The notes under the pieces are model-generated. The model was given only the letters and a program-made list of their open reading frames with translations. It did no database searches and had not been told where the DNA came from. This document shows positions 19,001 to 29,034 of a stretch of 64,000 nucleotides of DNA, piece by piece. Origin of the DNA: JAENWD01 sp963796915 (GTDB lineage Bacteria > Acidobacteriota > Vicinamibacteria > Vicinamibacterales > JAENWD01); assembly GCA_963796915.1 (NCBI GenBank), contig CAWCNI010000004.1:1674001-1738000 (forward strand), in the 5' to 3' direction. A program made the position numbers and the translations under genes. Position 1 is the first letter of the stretch; each line of letters begins with the position of its first letter.

Positions 19001-19176
19001 GCATCGAGCTCCGGCTCGAGGCATTCAATCTCTTCAACCAGGCGAACTTCGGCCAGCCCGGCCGCATCGCGACCGTCGGCAGCACGAGCTTTGGCGTCAT
19101 CACCAACACCCGCTTCCCGACCGGCGATTCAGGGTCGGCGCGCCAGATTCAGTTCGCGGTGAAGGCGCTGTTTTAA
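16086..19176 (+). pseudogene. Oar-like TonB-dependent outer-membrane receptor, disrupted by many +1 frameshifts
   Basis: Reading across frames gives a receptor of roughly 1015-1025 residues. It has a signal peptide (LLLLFFLLLLSIPPASAQ), a carboxypeptidase-regulatory/CnaB-like domain (GTIQGLITDAQSAVLPGVTV, about 27-110), a plug domain (NQRTVQEIPLNGRHFVDL and NFMINGVNLNDM), and a beta-barrel with NRTFFFGSYEGLRQRQG, ending FNLFNQANFGQPGR near the C-terminus. This is the Oar/acidobacterial TonB receptor architecture. The frame changes first near 16740, then near 17214, 17354, 17490, 17563 and 17600, and many more times to about 18945. Each resolved change is one extra base. Such receptors import large ligands such as glycans or chelates with energy from TonB. 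The disruption may be technical. Confidence 0.8.
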
Positions 19177-19307
19177 GGCGGGCTGGTCCCGGCGTCAACG
19201 CGGCGCGGGAGGCAGCGTGGGCTGGGGAAATCCAGTGCGCGTGTGCATCCTGCGCCGCTGTCCGTCATCTCTGCCGCCGACGGCTTCCCCCGCGCGCGCG
19301 GAACTGG

Positions 19308-19313
19308 TAAAAT
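19308..19313 (+). promoter_or_regulatory. Predicted -10 box (TAAAAT) of the ABC-F gene
   Basis: TAAAAT is 9 nt before the ATG at 19323, and no ribosome site fits between them. This is another candidate leaderless transcript. Confidence 0.4.
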
Positions 19314-19322
19314 CATTGGTTC

Positions 19323-20927
<1,605 letters not shown>

Positions 20928-20937
20928 GTGGCGCGTC

Positions 20938-22672
20938 TCAGAGTTGCGGCGTCGGCGGAGTGACCGGCGGCGACGCCGATCGCACGCCCGTGACCTTGGT
21001 GACGCGGCGATAGAGATGCCCGTCGATGGTCACATAGACGTCGTGGCCTCCGGCGCCCCCGAACTTCACGTTCGCCATCCAGCCCCGGCGCCGGCTTGTC
21101 GATGATGCTGTTGACGCGCCCCGCCTGATCGCAGACCTGAATCCCCAGCCGCGTGGCGACGTAGAGACGGCCCATCGTGTCCACCGCCATGCCATCCGCG
21201 CCGCTGTCTGACGACCCGTACGGCACGTGCAGATCGTCATAGGGCTGCCCGAGGGTCAGGTTCCCATCAGCCCCGACTTGAAACAGGTGCACCCACTGCG
21301 TCCTCGCGTCGCCGACGTACAGCTGCGTCTGATCCGGCGTCAGGATGAGCCCGTCCGGATGGACAAGCGTCGAATCAGCCACGACGCGCGCGCCGTCTGG
21401 CGCGATGTGCCACACGCAATGCTTCACGTCGTCAGTGGCGTAGACATGCCCGTTCGCTGAGACCGCCAGGTCGTCGTAGTCCGCGTCTGTCGCGATGACA
21501 TGGGCCGTGCCGTCGGGATCGAACGCGGTGATGTTCCGCCGGCCTTTCAGGCACGCGTACAGCCGGCCGTCGGCGCCGAACATCAGCCCTGCCGCGCCCG
21601 GCGCGTCCCTCACGAACAAAGTGACCTGGCCGTTGAGGCCGACCTTGTAAATGCGTCCGGCCTTCGTATCGCTGAAGAACACGTCTCCAGCCGCGTTGGC
21701 TGCCGGACCGTCGACAAAGCCGTAGGCCCCGGCGATTTCCTGCCAGCCCTGCGCGGGATCGACGATGTCCATGACGGGCTGTTTCGATCCGACGCCGGCG
21801 GCGATCGGCGTGCGCCAGTCTTTCCAGAGCCAGGCGAGGGCGTCGCCGAGAATCGGGGCGGCGTGCAGCGAGTCGTGCCCGCCGCGTTCGCCCCACTCGT
21901 GCGTGACCTCGTAGCCCGAGAACTCGAGCGCGGAGAGCATGTCCTGGTTGGCGATCCACCAGTTGCCGGCGTAGATGTTCAGGTCGCTCGTGCCGTCCTC
22001 GAGAAACACGCGGATCGGACGGGGCTCGGTCTTCCTGACGTACGCCGCATACGTGTTGCCGCCGCGCAGGCCGACGTAGGTGCCGATCGTCGACAGCACG
22101 CGCCGGAAGTAGTCCGGCCGCTCCCAGGCCGCAGTAAAGGCCGCGATGGCCCCCGAGCTGGCGCCGCCGATGGCGCGCAGGTTCGGGTCGGTCGTGAGGT
22201 TGTACTTGCGTGCGACCTCGGGCAGGATCTCTTCGATCAGGAACCGGGCGTAGCGATCGCCCTGCGAGTCGTACTCGAGGCTGCGATTGAACCGCGGCAA
22301 CGCCCCGGCCCTGGCAGGTGGCACGACGCCGGGGTCGACGAAGACCCCGATGGTCACCGGCATCCGGCCAGCCGCGATCAGCCGATCGAATACCTGCGGC
22401 ACCTTCCACGGGCCGACGGGCCTTACGTAGCCAGCGCCGTCCTGAAACACCATGACGGCTGCCGGATCGTTGCTCGAATATTGCGCCGGCACGTAGACCC
22501 AGTAATCTCGGACCGTGCCCGGAAAGATCGTGCTCGTCCACGTGAACCTGGTCACGGAGCCATGCGGAATGTCGGGGGGCGCTGGCGCCTGCGCGACGGG
22601 GCCTCGCGCGCTGGCGAGCAGAATTGTCGCTGTCGCTCCCAGCGTCTTGAGCAGGCCTCGGCGCATCAGCAA
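20938..22672 (-). CDS. Tat-exported esterase fused to SMP-30/gluconolactonase-like beta-propeller (one frameshift)
   Basis: Repaired length is about 577 residues. A Tat-like signal (MRRGLLKTLG) is followed by an enterochelin-esterase/esterase-D-type alpha/beta hydrolase (about 35-300) with nucleophile motif GASSG, Ser172, and HEWGERGGHDS with a candidate catalytic His. The rest (about 315-577) is a six-bladed SMP-30/gluconolactonase-like propeller, with FVDGPAANAAGDVFFSD, VHPDGLILTPDQTQLYV and GADGMAVDTMGRLYVA. One extra base near 21082 moves the last 50 or so residues to another frame, where WMANVKFGGAGGHDVYVT completes the last blade. It lies 30 nt downstream of the GH97 gene on the same strand, so a role in glycan ester and lactone turnover is plausible. 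Confidence 0.75.
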
Positions 22673-22702
22673 GAGCGGCCCTCCATCGAATACGGCAGAA
22701 CG

Positions 22703-24679
22703 CTACTTCGGGCTGATGTGCAGCGCAAAGCCGCCACGACCGAGCAGCGGGATGTTGATGCTGTCGGCGGCGCGCACCACGGCCGCCTCCGAGACGACCT
22801 GACGCGGCACGGCGCCGTCGCGGAGGATGATCGCGTTCCAGTCTGCGGTGTTGCCGAGGAACGAGAGATCGAGCGGCACCGTCTGGCCGGCGGTGGTCCC
22901 GCTGATGCCGCCCACCCACCAGTCGTGCCCGTGGCGTCGCGCCACCACCGCAAGCGATCCCGGTTCTCCCGCCAGCAGCCGTGACTCGTCCCAGATGACG
23001 GGGACATCGCGGAGGAACTGCTGAGCGGCGTCAGGAATAGCGGCGTAGGCCTCGGGGCCATCGGCGAAATGCTGCAGTCCCGATTCGAACACCACCGACA
23101 GCGCGAGCTCGTGCGCGTTGGTGGTCTGGTGTGGGAACTGCTTGTCGCTGAGCGTCACCGGCGTGTAGTCCATCGGGCCGATCACGTTTCGTGTGAACGG
23201 GAGAATCGTGTTCTGCTCCGCCGCGTGCTCACTCATCCCGGAATCGAACTTGTACGCCTCGGCCCCGTGCACGGCCTCCAGGCTCATGAGATTCGGCCAG
23301 GTGCGTGACCAGCCACGCGGGATCGTCGAGCCGTGTACGTCGAGCAGCAGATGCGCATCGGCAGTGTCCTTCATGACGTCGTAGTAGAGCTGAATCGTGC
23401 TCTGCTTGTCGCTCTGCCAGAAGTCCACCTTGACGCCCTTGACGCCCAGCGCCGCGATACGGGCCAACTCTGCACGGCGCACCGCGGGGTCGAACATCCT
23501 GTCCCGAGGCTCGTACTCCATGACCTCGTTGTGCGGGCCGCCCGAGTTGTACCAGAGCAGGATGCCGACGTTGCGCTCCTTCGCGTGAGCGATGACGCGC
23601 TCCAGTGCGCCGTCGGGCAGATGATTCCATTGCACGTCGATCAGCGAGTACTCCCAGTGCATGCTCGCCGCCAGGTCCACGTACTTGATCAACGCCTCCT
23701 CGTGCTGCGGCGAGTCGTCGTCTCGCCACCAGCTCCATGACACGCGGCCGGGATGCACCCAGCCGGTATCCGGCACAGCGGCCGGCGCGCTCAGGTCGGT
23801 GACCATCGTCGACGCGAACACGTCGGCCAGCGTGCCCGTGATGACAGTGCGCCACGGGGTCGCCCACGGCAGCGTGGAGGACGGCGTCGCGGCGCCGAGA
23901 CCGCGCGCCTCGGCGGGATCAGGAAACTGAACCCGGTAGGTGCCGCCAGCCGGATCAGCGGCCAGGTGCGTCCCGCAGTACGTCGCGTCGAGCCCCGACT
24001 CTGTCAGCAGCACCCAATGTTCCCCGTCAGGAAGCCGGAACAGCGCCGGATACGACCAGCCCGCGGCGTTGGGCGAGGAGGAGCCTGAACTGACGGCGAC
24101 GAAGCTCTCCTCGTACGCTGGCGTGAACTTGCCCGCCGGCTGGTGCGGCAGCAGCCACCCTCGCGACCCGGTCGGAACGGTGAAGCCCGTTGACTCCGTG
24201 GACACTGTGCGCTGCGTCGTCGCGGTGTCGGGAAACCGGTAGCGAAACGCCATCCCGTCGTCGAACACGCGCACGATCAGATCGACGGGATGGCCGTCGG
24301 CGCCCTGAAAATGGAGCACACGTTCGACAGACGATGTGGTGACGACGAGGCGTTTGCCGTGTTGAAGGGTGTAGGACTCTTTCACGGGCCGATCGGTGCT
24401 TGCGGACGTCAGTCGCAGGTGCGTGAAGTCTGCGTCGTCGCGCGTCAGGCCGATGGGAGACCACGCCAGCACCTCCACCTTCGAGGCGCCGTCCAGCCGG
24501 TCTACGCGGAATCGCCAGGTGGCGCTCCCTGCCTGGCCCGTGCCCGCCACTGACACCACCAGGTGGGTATCGGGTGACGCGACGACGACCGGGCCGAGCG
24601 GCGCCGGCGCTGCGTGAGTCGTCGCGGCAAATGCTGCCGCAGTCAGAAGTGATGTGCCGATCGCGCCGACTCTCCGCAT
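22703..24679 (-). CDS. Glycoside hydrolase family 97 enzyme (alpha-galactosidase/alpha-glucosidase type)
   Basis: About 658 residues from the ATG at 24679, which has GGAGGA in front and begins a signal peptide ending THAAPAP. An N-terminal beta-sandwich (to about 270) is followed by the catalytic barrel: WSWWRDDDSPQHEEALIKY, then VQWNHLP, VKVDFWQSDKQ and MSLEAVHGAEAYKF, with a C-terminal beta domain ending in GRGGFALHISPK. GH97 hydrolyses alpha-linked glucose or galactose from oligosaccharides. The Asp in VKVDF (residue 419) sits where the retaining alpha-galactosidase branch has its nucleophile, so that branch is favoured over the inverting SusB type. It is upstream of, and probably co-transcribed with, the esterase/SMP-30 gene. 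Confidence 0.85.
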   Translation of the reverse strand: MRRVGAIGTSLLTAAAFAATTHAAPAPLGPVVVASPDTHLVVSVAGTGQAGSATWRFRVDRLDGASKVEVLAWSPIGLTRDDADFTHLRLTSASTDRPVKESYTLQHGKRLVVTTSSVERVLHFQGADGHPVDLIVRVFDDGMAFRYRFPDTATTQRTVSTESTGFTVPTGSRGWLLPHQPAGKFTPAYEESFVAVSSGSSSPNAAGWSYPALFRLPDGEHWVLLTESGLDATYCGTHLAADPAGGTYRVQFPDPAEARGLGAATPSSTLPWATPWRTVITGTLADVFASTMVTDLSAPAAVPDTGWVHPGRVSWSWWRDDDSPQHEEALIKYVDLAASMHWEYSLIDVQWNHLPDGALERVIAHAKERNVGILLWYNSGGPHNEVMEYEPRDRMFDPAVRRAELARIAALGVKGVKVDFWQSDKQSTIQLYYDVMKDTADAHLLLDVHGSTIPRGWSRTWPNLMSLEAVHGAEAYKFDSGMSEHAAEQNTILPFTRNVIGPMDYTPVTLSDKQFPHQTTNAHELALSVVFESGLQHFADGPEAYAAIPDAAQQFLRDVPVIWDESRLLAGEPGSLAVVARRHGHDWWVGGISGTTAGQTVPLDLSFLGNTADWNAIILRDGAVPRQVVSEAAVVRAADSINIPLLGRGGFALHISPK

Positions 24680-24754
24680 CCGTCCTCCGCGAGGCCGCAT
24701 GCTACACCCATTCGACTGGTGGGTTCGTTCCGCTTGCCCTTGCCTCATCCTGAT

Positions 24755-24774
24755 GGCCGATCTGAAGATCGGCC
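24755..24774. repeat. REP-like hairpin, copy 1
   Basis: GGCCGATC-TGAA-GATCGGCC is a perfect 8-bp stem with a 4-nt loop. It lies just beyond the stop of the gene at 24784-25638 and upstream of the GH97 start, so it could end or attenuate the transcript. A related copy is at 29978-29998. Confidence 0.5.
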
Positions 24775-24783
24775 CTGCATCCT

Positions 24784-25638
24784 CTACTTCGGCGCAGCGA
24801 CGTCATCGGTCACCGTGACGGCGAAGCGCCTGACGCCCGCGTACTCGGCGTGGCAGTCGATGATCTCGTCGGCGGTCTGGTAGCTTTCCGTCATGCCGGC
24901 GGGGACGAAGATGTGGATCGTCGGCTCCTCGTGATACGTCACCGTGACTTTGGCCTGCAGGTCGCCGGCATCCCGGGGTGGCGCGAGTCGCCACCGCATC
25001 TCCGTCGCCAGCACCTGACCGGTCGCGACGTCGATGTGCAGGAGGCCTGACGTGTTGATCGGCTGCTCGCTCAAGGTCGTCAGCAGCGTGGGCGCTTCCC
25101 TTTCGTGATAGGAGACGACAGCCACGCGGCGGTTGTCGTGTGTGGTCACCGACTCGAGCTTGAAGGTCACCCGGCTCGCGCGGTCGGGCTCGAAGAGCCT
25201 GAGCGGTGTCGTCGGCACGTTGAAGTTGCGGTACACAGTGCCGAGGTTGTAGCGCGAGCCTTCATCCGAAATGCGCCGCGCCTGCAGGAGTGCTTCCGCG
25301 AGGGGGCGCGAGACGAACAGCTCTTCGAGCCTGCGACTGCGGCCGGCGACGGGGCGTCCATCGACGTCGGCGATGTCGCGGAAGCCGACCCAGGCGTCCT
25401 TGACCTGCACCAGCAGCACGTCCGAGTGCAGCCGCATCGTCTCGGTCCTGCCGAACCGCATCTCCAGGTGCTGGACATAGCGCTCGTCGAGCACGAGCCC
25501 CGAGAGCTGAGGCTGCCAGTCCGCGACGGCGGTCCGCGCCCGGGCGAGGACGTCGTTCAGCTCCACCCCGTTGTCGGCGGGGAGCCCGCCGATCGCCACG
25601 ACGGCGACGGCGACGAGCATTCGAAGAGTCGGGAGCAC
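24784..25638 (-). CDS. Secreted acidobacterial protein of unknown function
   Basis: A 284-residue protein with a hydrophobic N-terminus (LRMLVAVAVVAIGGLPA) that should act as a signal. I recognise it as a type often seen in acidobacterial genomes but with no assigned function. After an amphipathic helix (LARARTAVADWQPQLSGLV) comes a long beta-rich part with YVQHLEMRFGRTETMRLHSD, an FVSRPLAEALLQARRISDEG helix, and a strand-rich C-terminus (GLLHIDVATGQVLATEMRW). The overall pattern resembles LolA/LolB-like or DUF-type periplasmic beta proteins, but I cannot support that assignment. It is followed by the REP-like hairpin and then the GH97 gene. Confidence 0.6.
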   Translation of the reverse strand: MLPTLRMLVAVAVVAIGGLPADNGVELNDVLARARTAVADWQPQLSGLVLDERYVQHLEMRFGRTETMRLHSDVLLVQVKDAWVGFRDIADVDGRPVAGRSRRLEELFVSRPLAEALLQARRISDEGSRYNLGTVYRNFNVPTTPLRLFEPDRASRVTFKLESVTTHDNRRVAVVSYHEREAPTLLTTLSEQPINTSGLLHIDVATGQVLATEMRWRLAPPRDAGDLQAKVTVTYHEEPTIHIFVPAGMTESYQTADEIIDCHAEYAGVRRFAVTVTDDVAAPK

Positions 25639-25825
25639 AGGCCTCGCCGGCCATGATAGTCACCTGGCTGCGCATGTGCCAGGGACCGGATCGCTGCGCC
25701 ATCGACCAGGCTGCGTCTGCAGGCAGGGAGACGCGGCATCTGCACCCGCCCGCATTCGCCGTACCGATAGACTCCGACGGCGGTTTGCTGTCCGGCCTCG
25801 GTGCCGGGCCCAGCCGGGGAGACCC

Positions 25826-26122
25826 ATGCACACGCTCGACCTGTGGTCCATGTTCTTTGTGTTCATGCTCGCGACGTTCGTCGGATTCCAGGTGATCCAG
25901 AACGTGTCGCGCCTGCTGCACACGCCCCTGATGTCGCTGACCAACGCGATCTCGGCGATTGCCGTCGTCGGGTCGATCATCATCGCCGGCGAGGAGAAGT
26001 CCGTGGTCAGCACCATCCTCGGCGCGATAGCCGTCGCGGCCTCGATGACCAACATCGTCAGCGGCTTCCTCATCACGGACCGGATGCTCAAGATGTTCCG
26101 TGAGAAGGGCAAGCCGCGATGA
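25826..26122 (+). CDS. pntA2: NAD(P) transhydrogenase subunit alpha, membrane part (PntA2)
   Basis: A 98-residue membrane protein with three hydrophobic segments: FFVFMLATFVGFQVIQNV, then LTNAISAIAVVGSIIIAG and a third through NIVSGFLITDRML. It matches the C-terminal membrane domain of PntA when alpha is split into PntA1 and PntA2. With PntB it forms the proton channel of the transhydrogenase, which couples hydride transfer from NADH to NADP+ to proton entry. Its stop overlaps the pntB start by 4 nt (ATGA). The NAD-binding PntA1 subunit normally upstream is not in this window; the gene just upstream is on the other strand. Confidence 0.85.
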   Translation: MHTLDLWSMFFVFMLATFVGFQVIQNVSRLLHTPLMSLTNAISAIAVVGSIIIAGEEKSVVSTILGAIAVAASMTNIVSGFLITDRMLKMFREKGKPR

Positions 26123-27517
26123 GCGCGGTGGAGCACCTCACTCAAGCCAGCTATCTCGTCGCCGCGGCGCTCTTCATCTTCTCGCTTCGATGGCTCAGCA
26201 CGCCGAAAACCGCCAGGCAGGGCGTGGCGGCCGGTGTGGCCGGCATGGCGCTCGCGATCGGCGGCACGATCCTTCACCCGGAGATCGTCAGCTATAAGTG
26301 GATCCTCATCGCGCTGGTGATCGGCGTGGTCGGCGGTGTCCCGCTGTCGTGGGTGCCGCTTACGGCCGTGCCGCAGCGGACGGCGCTGTCGCACGCCTTC
26401 GGCGGCCTGGCGGCCGGCCTGGTCGGCACGGCGAAGTACTATGCTGTGGCTCCAGGACGGCGCTGCTGACGCCCTTCCGCACGTTCGCGATCGTCGTCGA
26501 GGTGATGCTGGGGTTTCTGACTTTCACGGGCAGCCTGATGGCCGCCGGGAAGCTGCAGGAGGTCCTGCCGACGCGGCCGATCACGTATCGCAACCAGAAC
26601 GTCATCAACCTGTTGCTGCTGGCGATCGCCATCGGCGCCGGCGTGTATCTGGTCGCCAGGCCCGAGACCTGGCAGCTGTTCCCGGTGATCGTCGTCTTGT
26701 CACTGGCGTTTGGTGTGCTGCTGATCCTGCCGATCGGCGGCGCGGACATGCCGACGGTCATCTCGCTGCTGAACTCGTATGCCGGCCTGTCGGCAGTGGC
26801 GATGGGGTTCGTGCTCGAGAACAAGGTGCTGATCACGGCCGGCGCGCTCGACGGCTCGTCGCGGCTTCATCCTGTCGATCATCATGTGCCGGGCGATGAA
26901 CCGGTCGTTCACCAACGTCCTGTTCGGCGCCTTCGGCCAGGTCGCGCAGGTGCAGGCCGCCGCGGAGGCGCGGAGCGTCAAGAGCGCCACACCGCGCGAC
27001 GTCGCCGCACATCCTGGAGAACGCCAGCAGCGTGGTCGTCATCCCCGGCTATGGCATGGCCGTCGCGCAGGCGCAGCATCGCGTGCGGGAGTTGTACGAC
27101 CAGCTCTCGAAGCGCGGCATCGACTGCAAGTTCGCCATTCATCCGGTCGCCGGCCGAATGCCGGGGCACATGAACGTGCTGCTGGCCGAGTCCGAGATGC
27201 CGTACACGGCGCTCTCGGAGATGGACGACATCAACCCCGACATGCCGCAGGTGGACGTCGCGATTGTCGTCGGCGCCAACGACGTCGTGAACCCGGCGGC
27301 GCGCCACGACAAGAGCAGCCCGATTTTCGGCATGCCGATCATCAACGCCGACAAGGCGAAGACTGTCGTCGCGATCAAGCGCTCGATGAACCCCGGCTTT
27401 GCCGGCATCGAGAACGAGCTGTATTACGCCGACAATTGCCTGATGGCCTTTGGCGACGCCAAGGCCGTGCTGGGCGACATCGTCAAGGCGCTCGCCGGCG
27501 AGGGCGGGGGCCATTGA
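26119..27517 (+). pseudogene. pntB: NAD(P) transhydrogenase subunit beta (PntB), with four +1 frameshifts
   Basis: Reading across frames gives the full PntB. The N-terminal membrane domain runs from YLVAAALFIFSLRWLS through FGGLAAGLVGTAKYY, FLTFTGSLMAAGKLQE and LIGGADMPTVISLLNSYAGL-type segments. The NADP-binding domain III contains VVIPGYGMAVAQAQ, HPVAGRMPGHMNVLLAE, VVGANDVVNPAA and IKRSMNPGFAGIENELYY. Extra bases are placed near 26443, 26470, 26862 and 27010. Removing four bases gives about 464 residues, almost exactly the usual length, and nothing else is missing. The gene overlaps pntA2 by 4 nt. The intact composition suggests sequence errors rather than loss of function. Confidence 0.85.
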
Positions 27518-27526
27518 AGAAGTGAA

Positions 27527-27575
27527 GAATGACGAATGAAGAATGACGAATGAAGAATGAAGAATGAAGAATGAA
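27527..27575. repeat. Seven tandem copies of a 7-mer (GAATGAM)
   Basis: Seven head-to-tail units of GAATGAA or GAATGAC lie between pntB and the second fucosidase. The reverse-complement repeat (TTCATTC) appears on the other side of that gene at 29002-29034 and again at 35901-35954. Confidence 0.8.
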
Positions 27576-27623
27576 GAGCACCTGTGGGCCGGACGTCAGT
27601 CTGGCCAGCCAAGGAGACGCGTA

Positions 27624-28991
27624 ATGCGTGGACGACGGATGACCGCGACGGTGGTCGCGTTGATAGCTCTGGTGATGCTGCTGGCGCCGGCGGTGACGCG
27701 GGCGGGGGCGCCGGAAACGAAGGACGCGCGCGACGCGCGGATGGCGTGGTGGCGTGAGGCGCGGTTCGGGATGTTCATCCACTGGGGCCTCTACGCCGTG
27801 CCGGCTGGCGACTACAAAGGACTGCAGTCGAAGGAAATCGGCGAGTGGATCATGTCGTGGGCCAATATCCCGCGCGCCGAGTACGAGAAGTTCGCGGCGC
27901 AGTTCAACCCGGTGAAGTTCGACGCCGCCAGATGGGTCGCGATCGCGAAGGACGCCGGGATGAAGTACATCGTCATCACGTCGAAGCACCACGAGGGCTT
28001 CGCGATGTACGACAGCGCCGTGAGCGACTACACCATCGTGAAGCGGACGCCCTACGCGAAGGACCCGATCGCCGTGCTGGCCGCGGAGACGAAGAAGGCG
28101 GGCCTGAAGTTCTGCTTCTACTACTCGATCATGGACTGGCACCATCCCGCGCAGTACGTCGATGCGCCCGGGAAGGACCGGACTGCCGGCAACGGCAAGA
28201 CGCAGATCGTCCCCGACCAGAAGCCGGTCTACATCGCCTACATGAAGTCGCAGCTCAAGGAGCTGATCACGAAGTACGACCCGGCCGTGCTGTGGTTCGA
28301 CGGCGAGTGGATGGACTGGTGGACAGAAGCCGACGGCCGTGATCTCTACGCGTATGTCCGCGGCCTGAAGCCGGACATCATCATCAACAACCGCGTCGGC
28401 ACGGGCCGCAAGGGCATGGAAGGCCTGAGCAAGGACGACCAGGAGTACGCCGGCGACTTCGGCACGCCCGAGCAGCAGATTCCGGCCAACGGCATCAAGG
28501 GCATCGACTGGGAAAGCTGCATGACGATGAACGACACGTGGGGCTTCAAGTCGTACGACACCAACTGGAAGTCTGCCGAGACGATCGTCCGCAACCTGGT
28601 CGACATCGCGTCGAAGGGCGGGAACTACCTGCTGAACGTCGGGCCGACCGCTGAGGGCGAAATTCCGGCGCCGTCGGTCGAGCGCCTGGCGGCCGTCGGC
28701 AAGTGGATGAGCGTCAACGGCGAAGCGATCTACGGCACCACCGCGAGCCCGTTCGCCGAAAGCCTTCCCTTCGGCCGCGTGACGAAGAAGGGCGCACGCC
28801 TTTATGTCGAGGTGTTCGACTGGCCCGCCAGCGGGACAATCACCCTGCCCTCATGGGGCGCGACCCCGACGAAGGCCTGGCTCCTCGCGTCGAAGGCCTC
28901 CGTGCCGCTGCGCGTTGATGCCACGGGCGTGACACTCACACTACCGGCAAGCGCACCTGACCCGGTGGCGACAGTGATCGCCATCGAGTGA
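27624..28991 (+). CDS. Alpha-L-fucosidase, glycoside hydrolase family 29
   Basis: About 455 residues from ATG 27624, which has AAGGAGA seven nt upstream and begins a signal peptide ending VTRAGA. The GH29 barrel motifs are FGMFIHWGLYAVPAG, YIVITSKHHEGFAMYDS and LWFDGEWMDWW, with nucleophile Asp226. GYAGDFGTPEQQIP-like and NLVDIASKGGNYLLNVGPTAEG segments are classic for the family, and a short C-terminal beta domain follows. It is closer to the standard bacterial and mammalian fucosidase type than the 3.4-kb copy. It is exported and should release alpha-linked fucose. It is bordered on both sides by inverted tracts of the GAATGAA repeat. Confidence 0.92.
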   Translation: MRGRRMTATVVALIALVMLLAPAVTRAGAPETKDARDARMAWWREARFGMFIHWGLYAVPAGDYKGLQSKEIGEWIMSWANIPRAEYEKFAAQFNPVKFDAARWVAIAKDAGMKYIVITSKHHEGFAMYDSAVSDYTIVKRTPYAKDPIAVLAAETKKAGLKFCFYYSIMDWHHPAQYVDAPGKDRTAGNGKTQIVPDQKPVYIAYMKSQLKELITKYDPAVLWFDGEWMDWWTEADGRDLYAYVRGLKPDIIINNRVGTGRKGMEGLSKDDQEYAGDFGTPEQQIPANGIKGIDWESCMTMNDTWGFKSYDTNWKSAETIVRNLVDIASKGGNYLLNVGPTAEGEIPAPSVERLAAVGKWMSVNGEAIYGTTASPFAESLPFGRVTKKGARLYVEVFDWPASGTITLPSWGATPTKAWLLASKASVPLRVDATGVTLTLPASAPDPVATVIAIE

Positions 28992-29001
28992 TGCTTCTCA
29001 T

Positions 29002-29034
29002 TTCTTCATTTTTCATTCTTCATTCTTCATTTCA
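29002..29034. repeat. TTCATTC 7-mer tract, inverted relative to 27.5 kb
   Basis: Two perfect TTCATTC units at 29012-29025 are flanked by degenerate ones. The tract overlaps the stop codon and last residues of the VOC gene on the minus strand, so the repeat array has reached the coding end. Confidence 0.7.
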
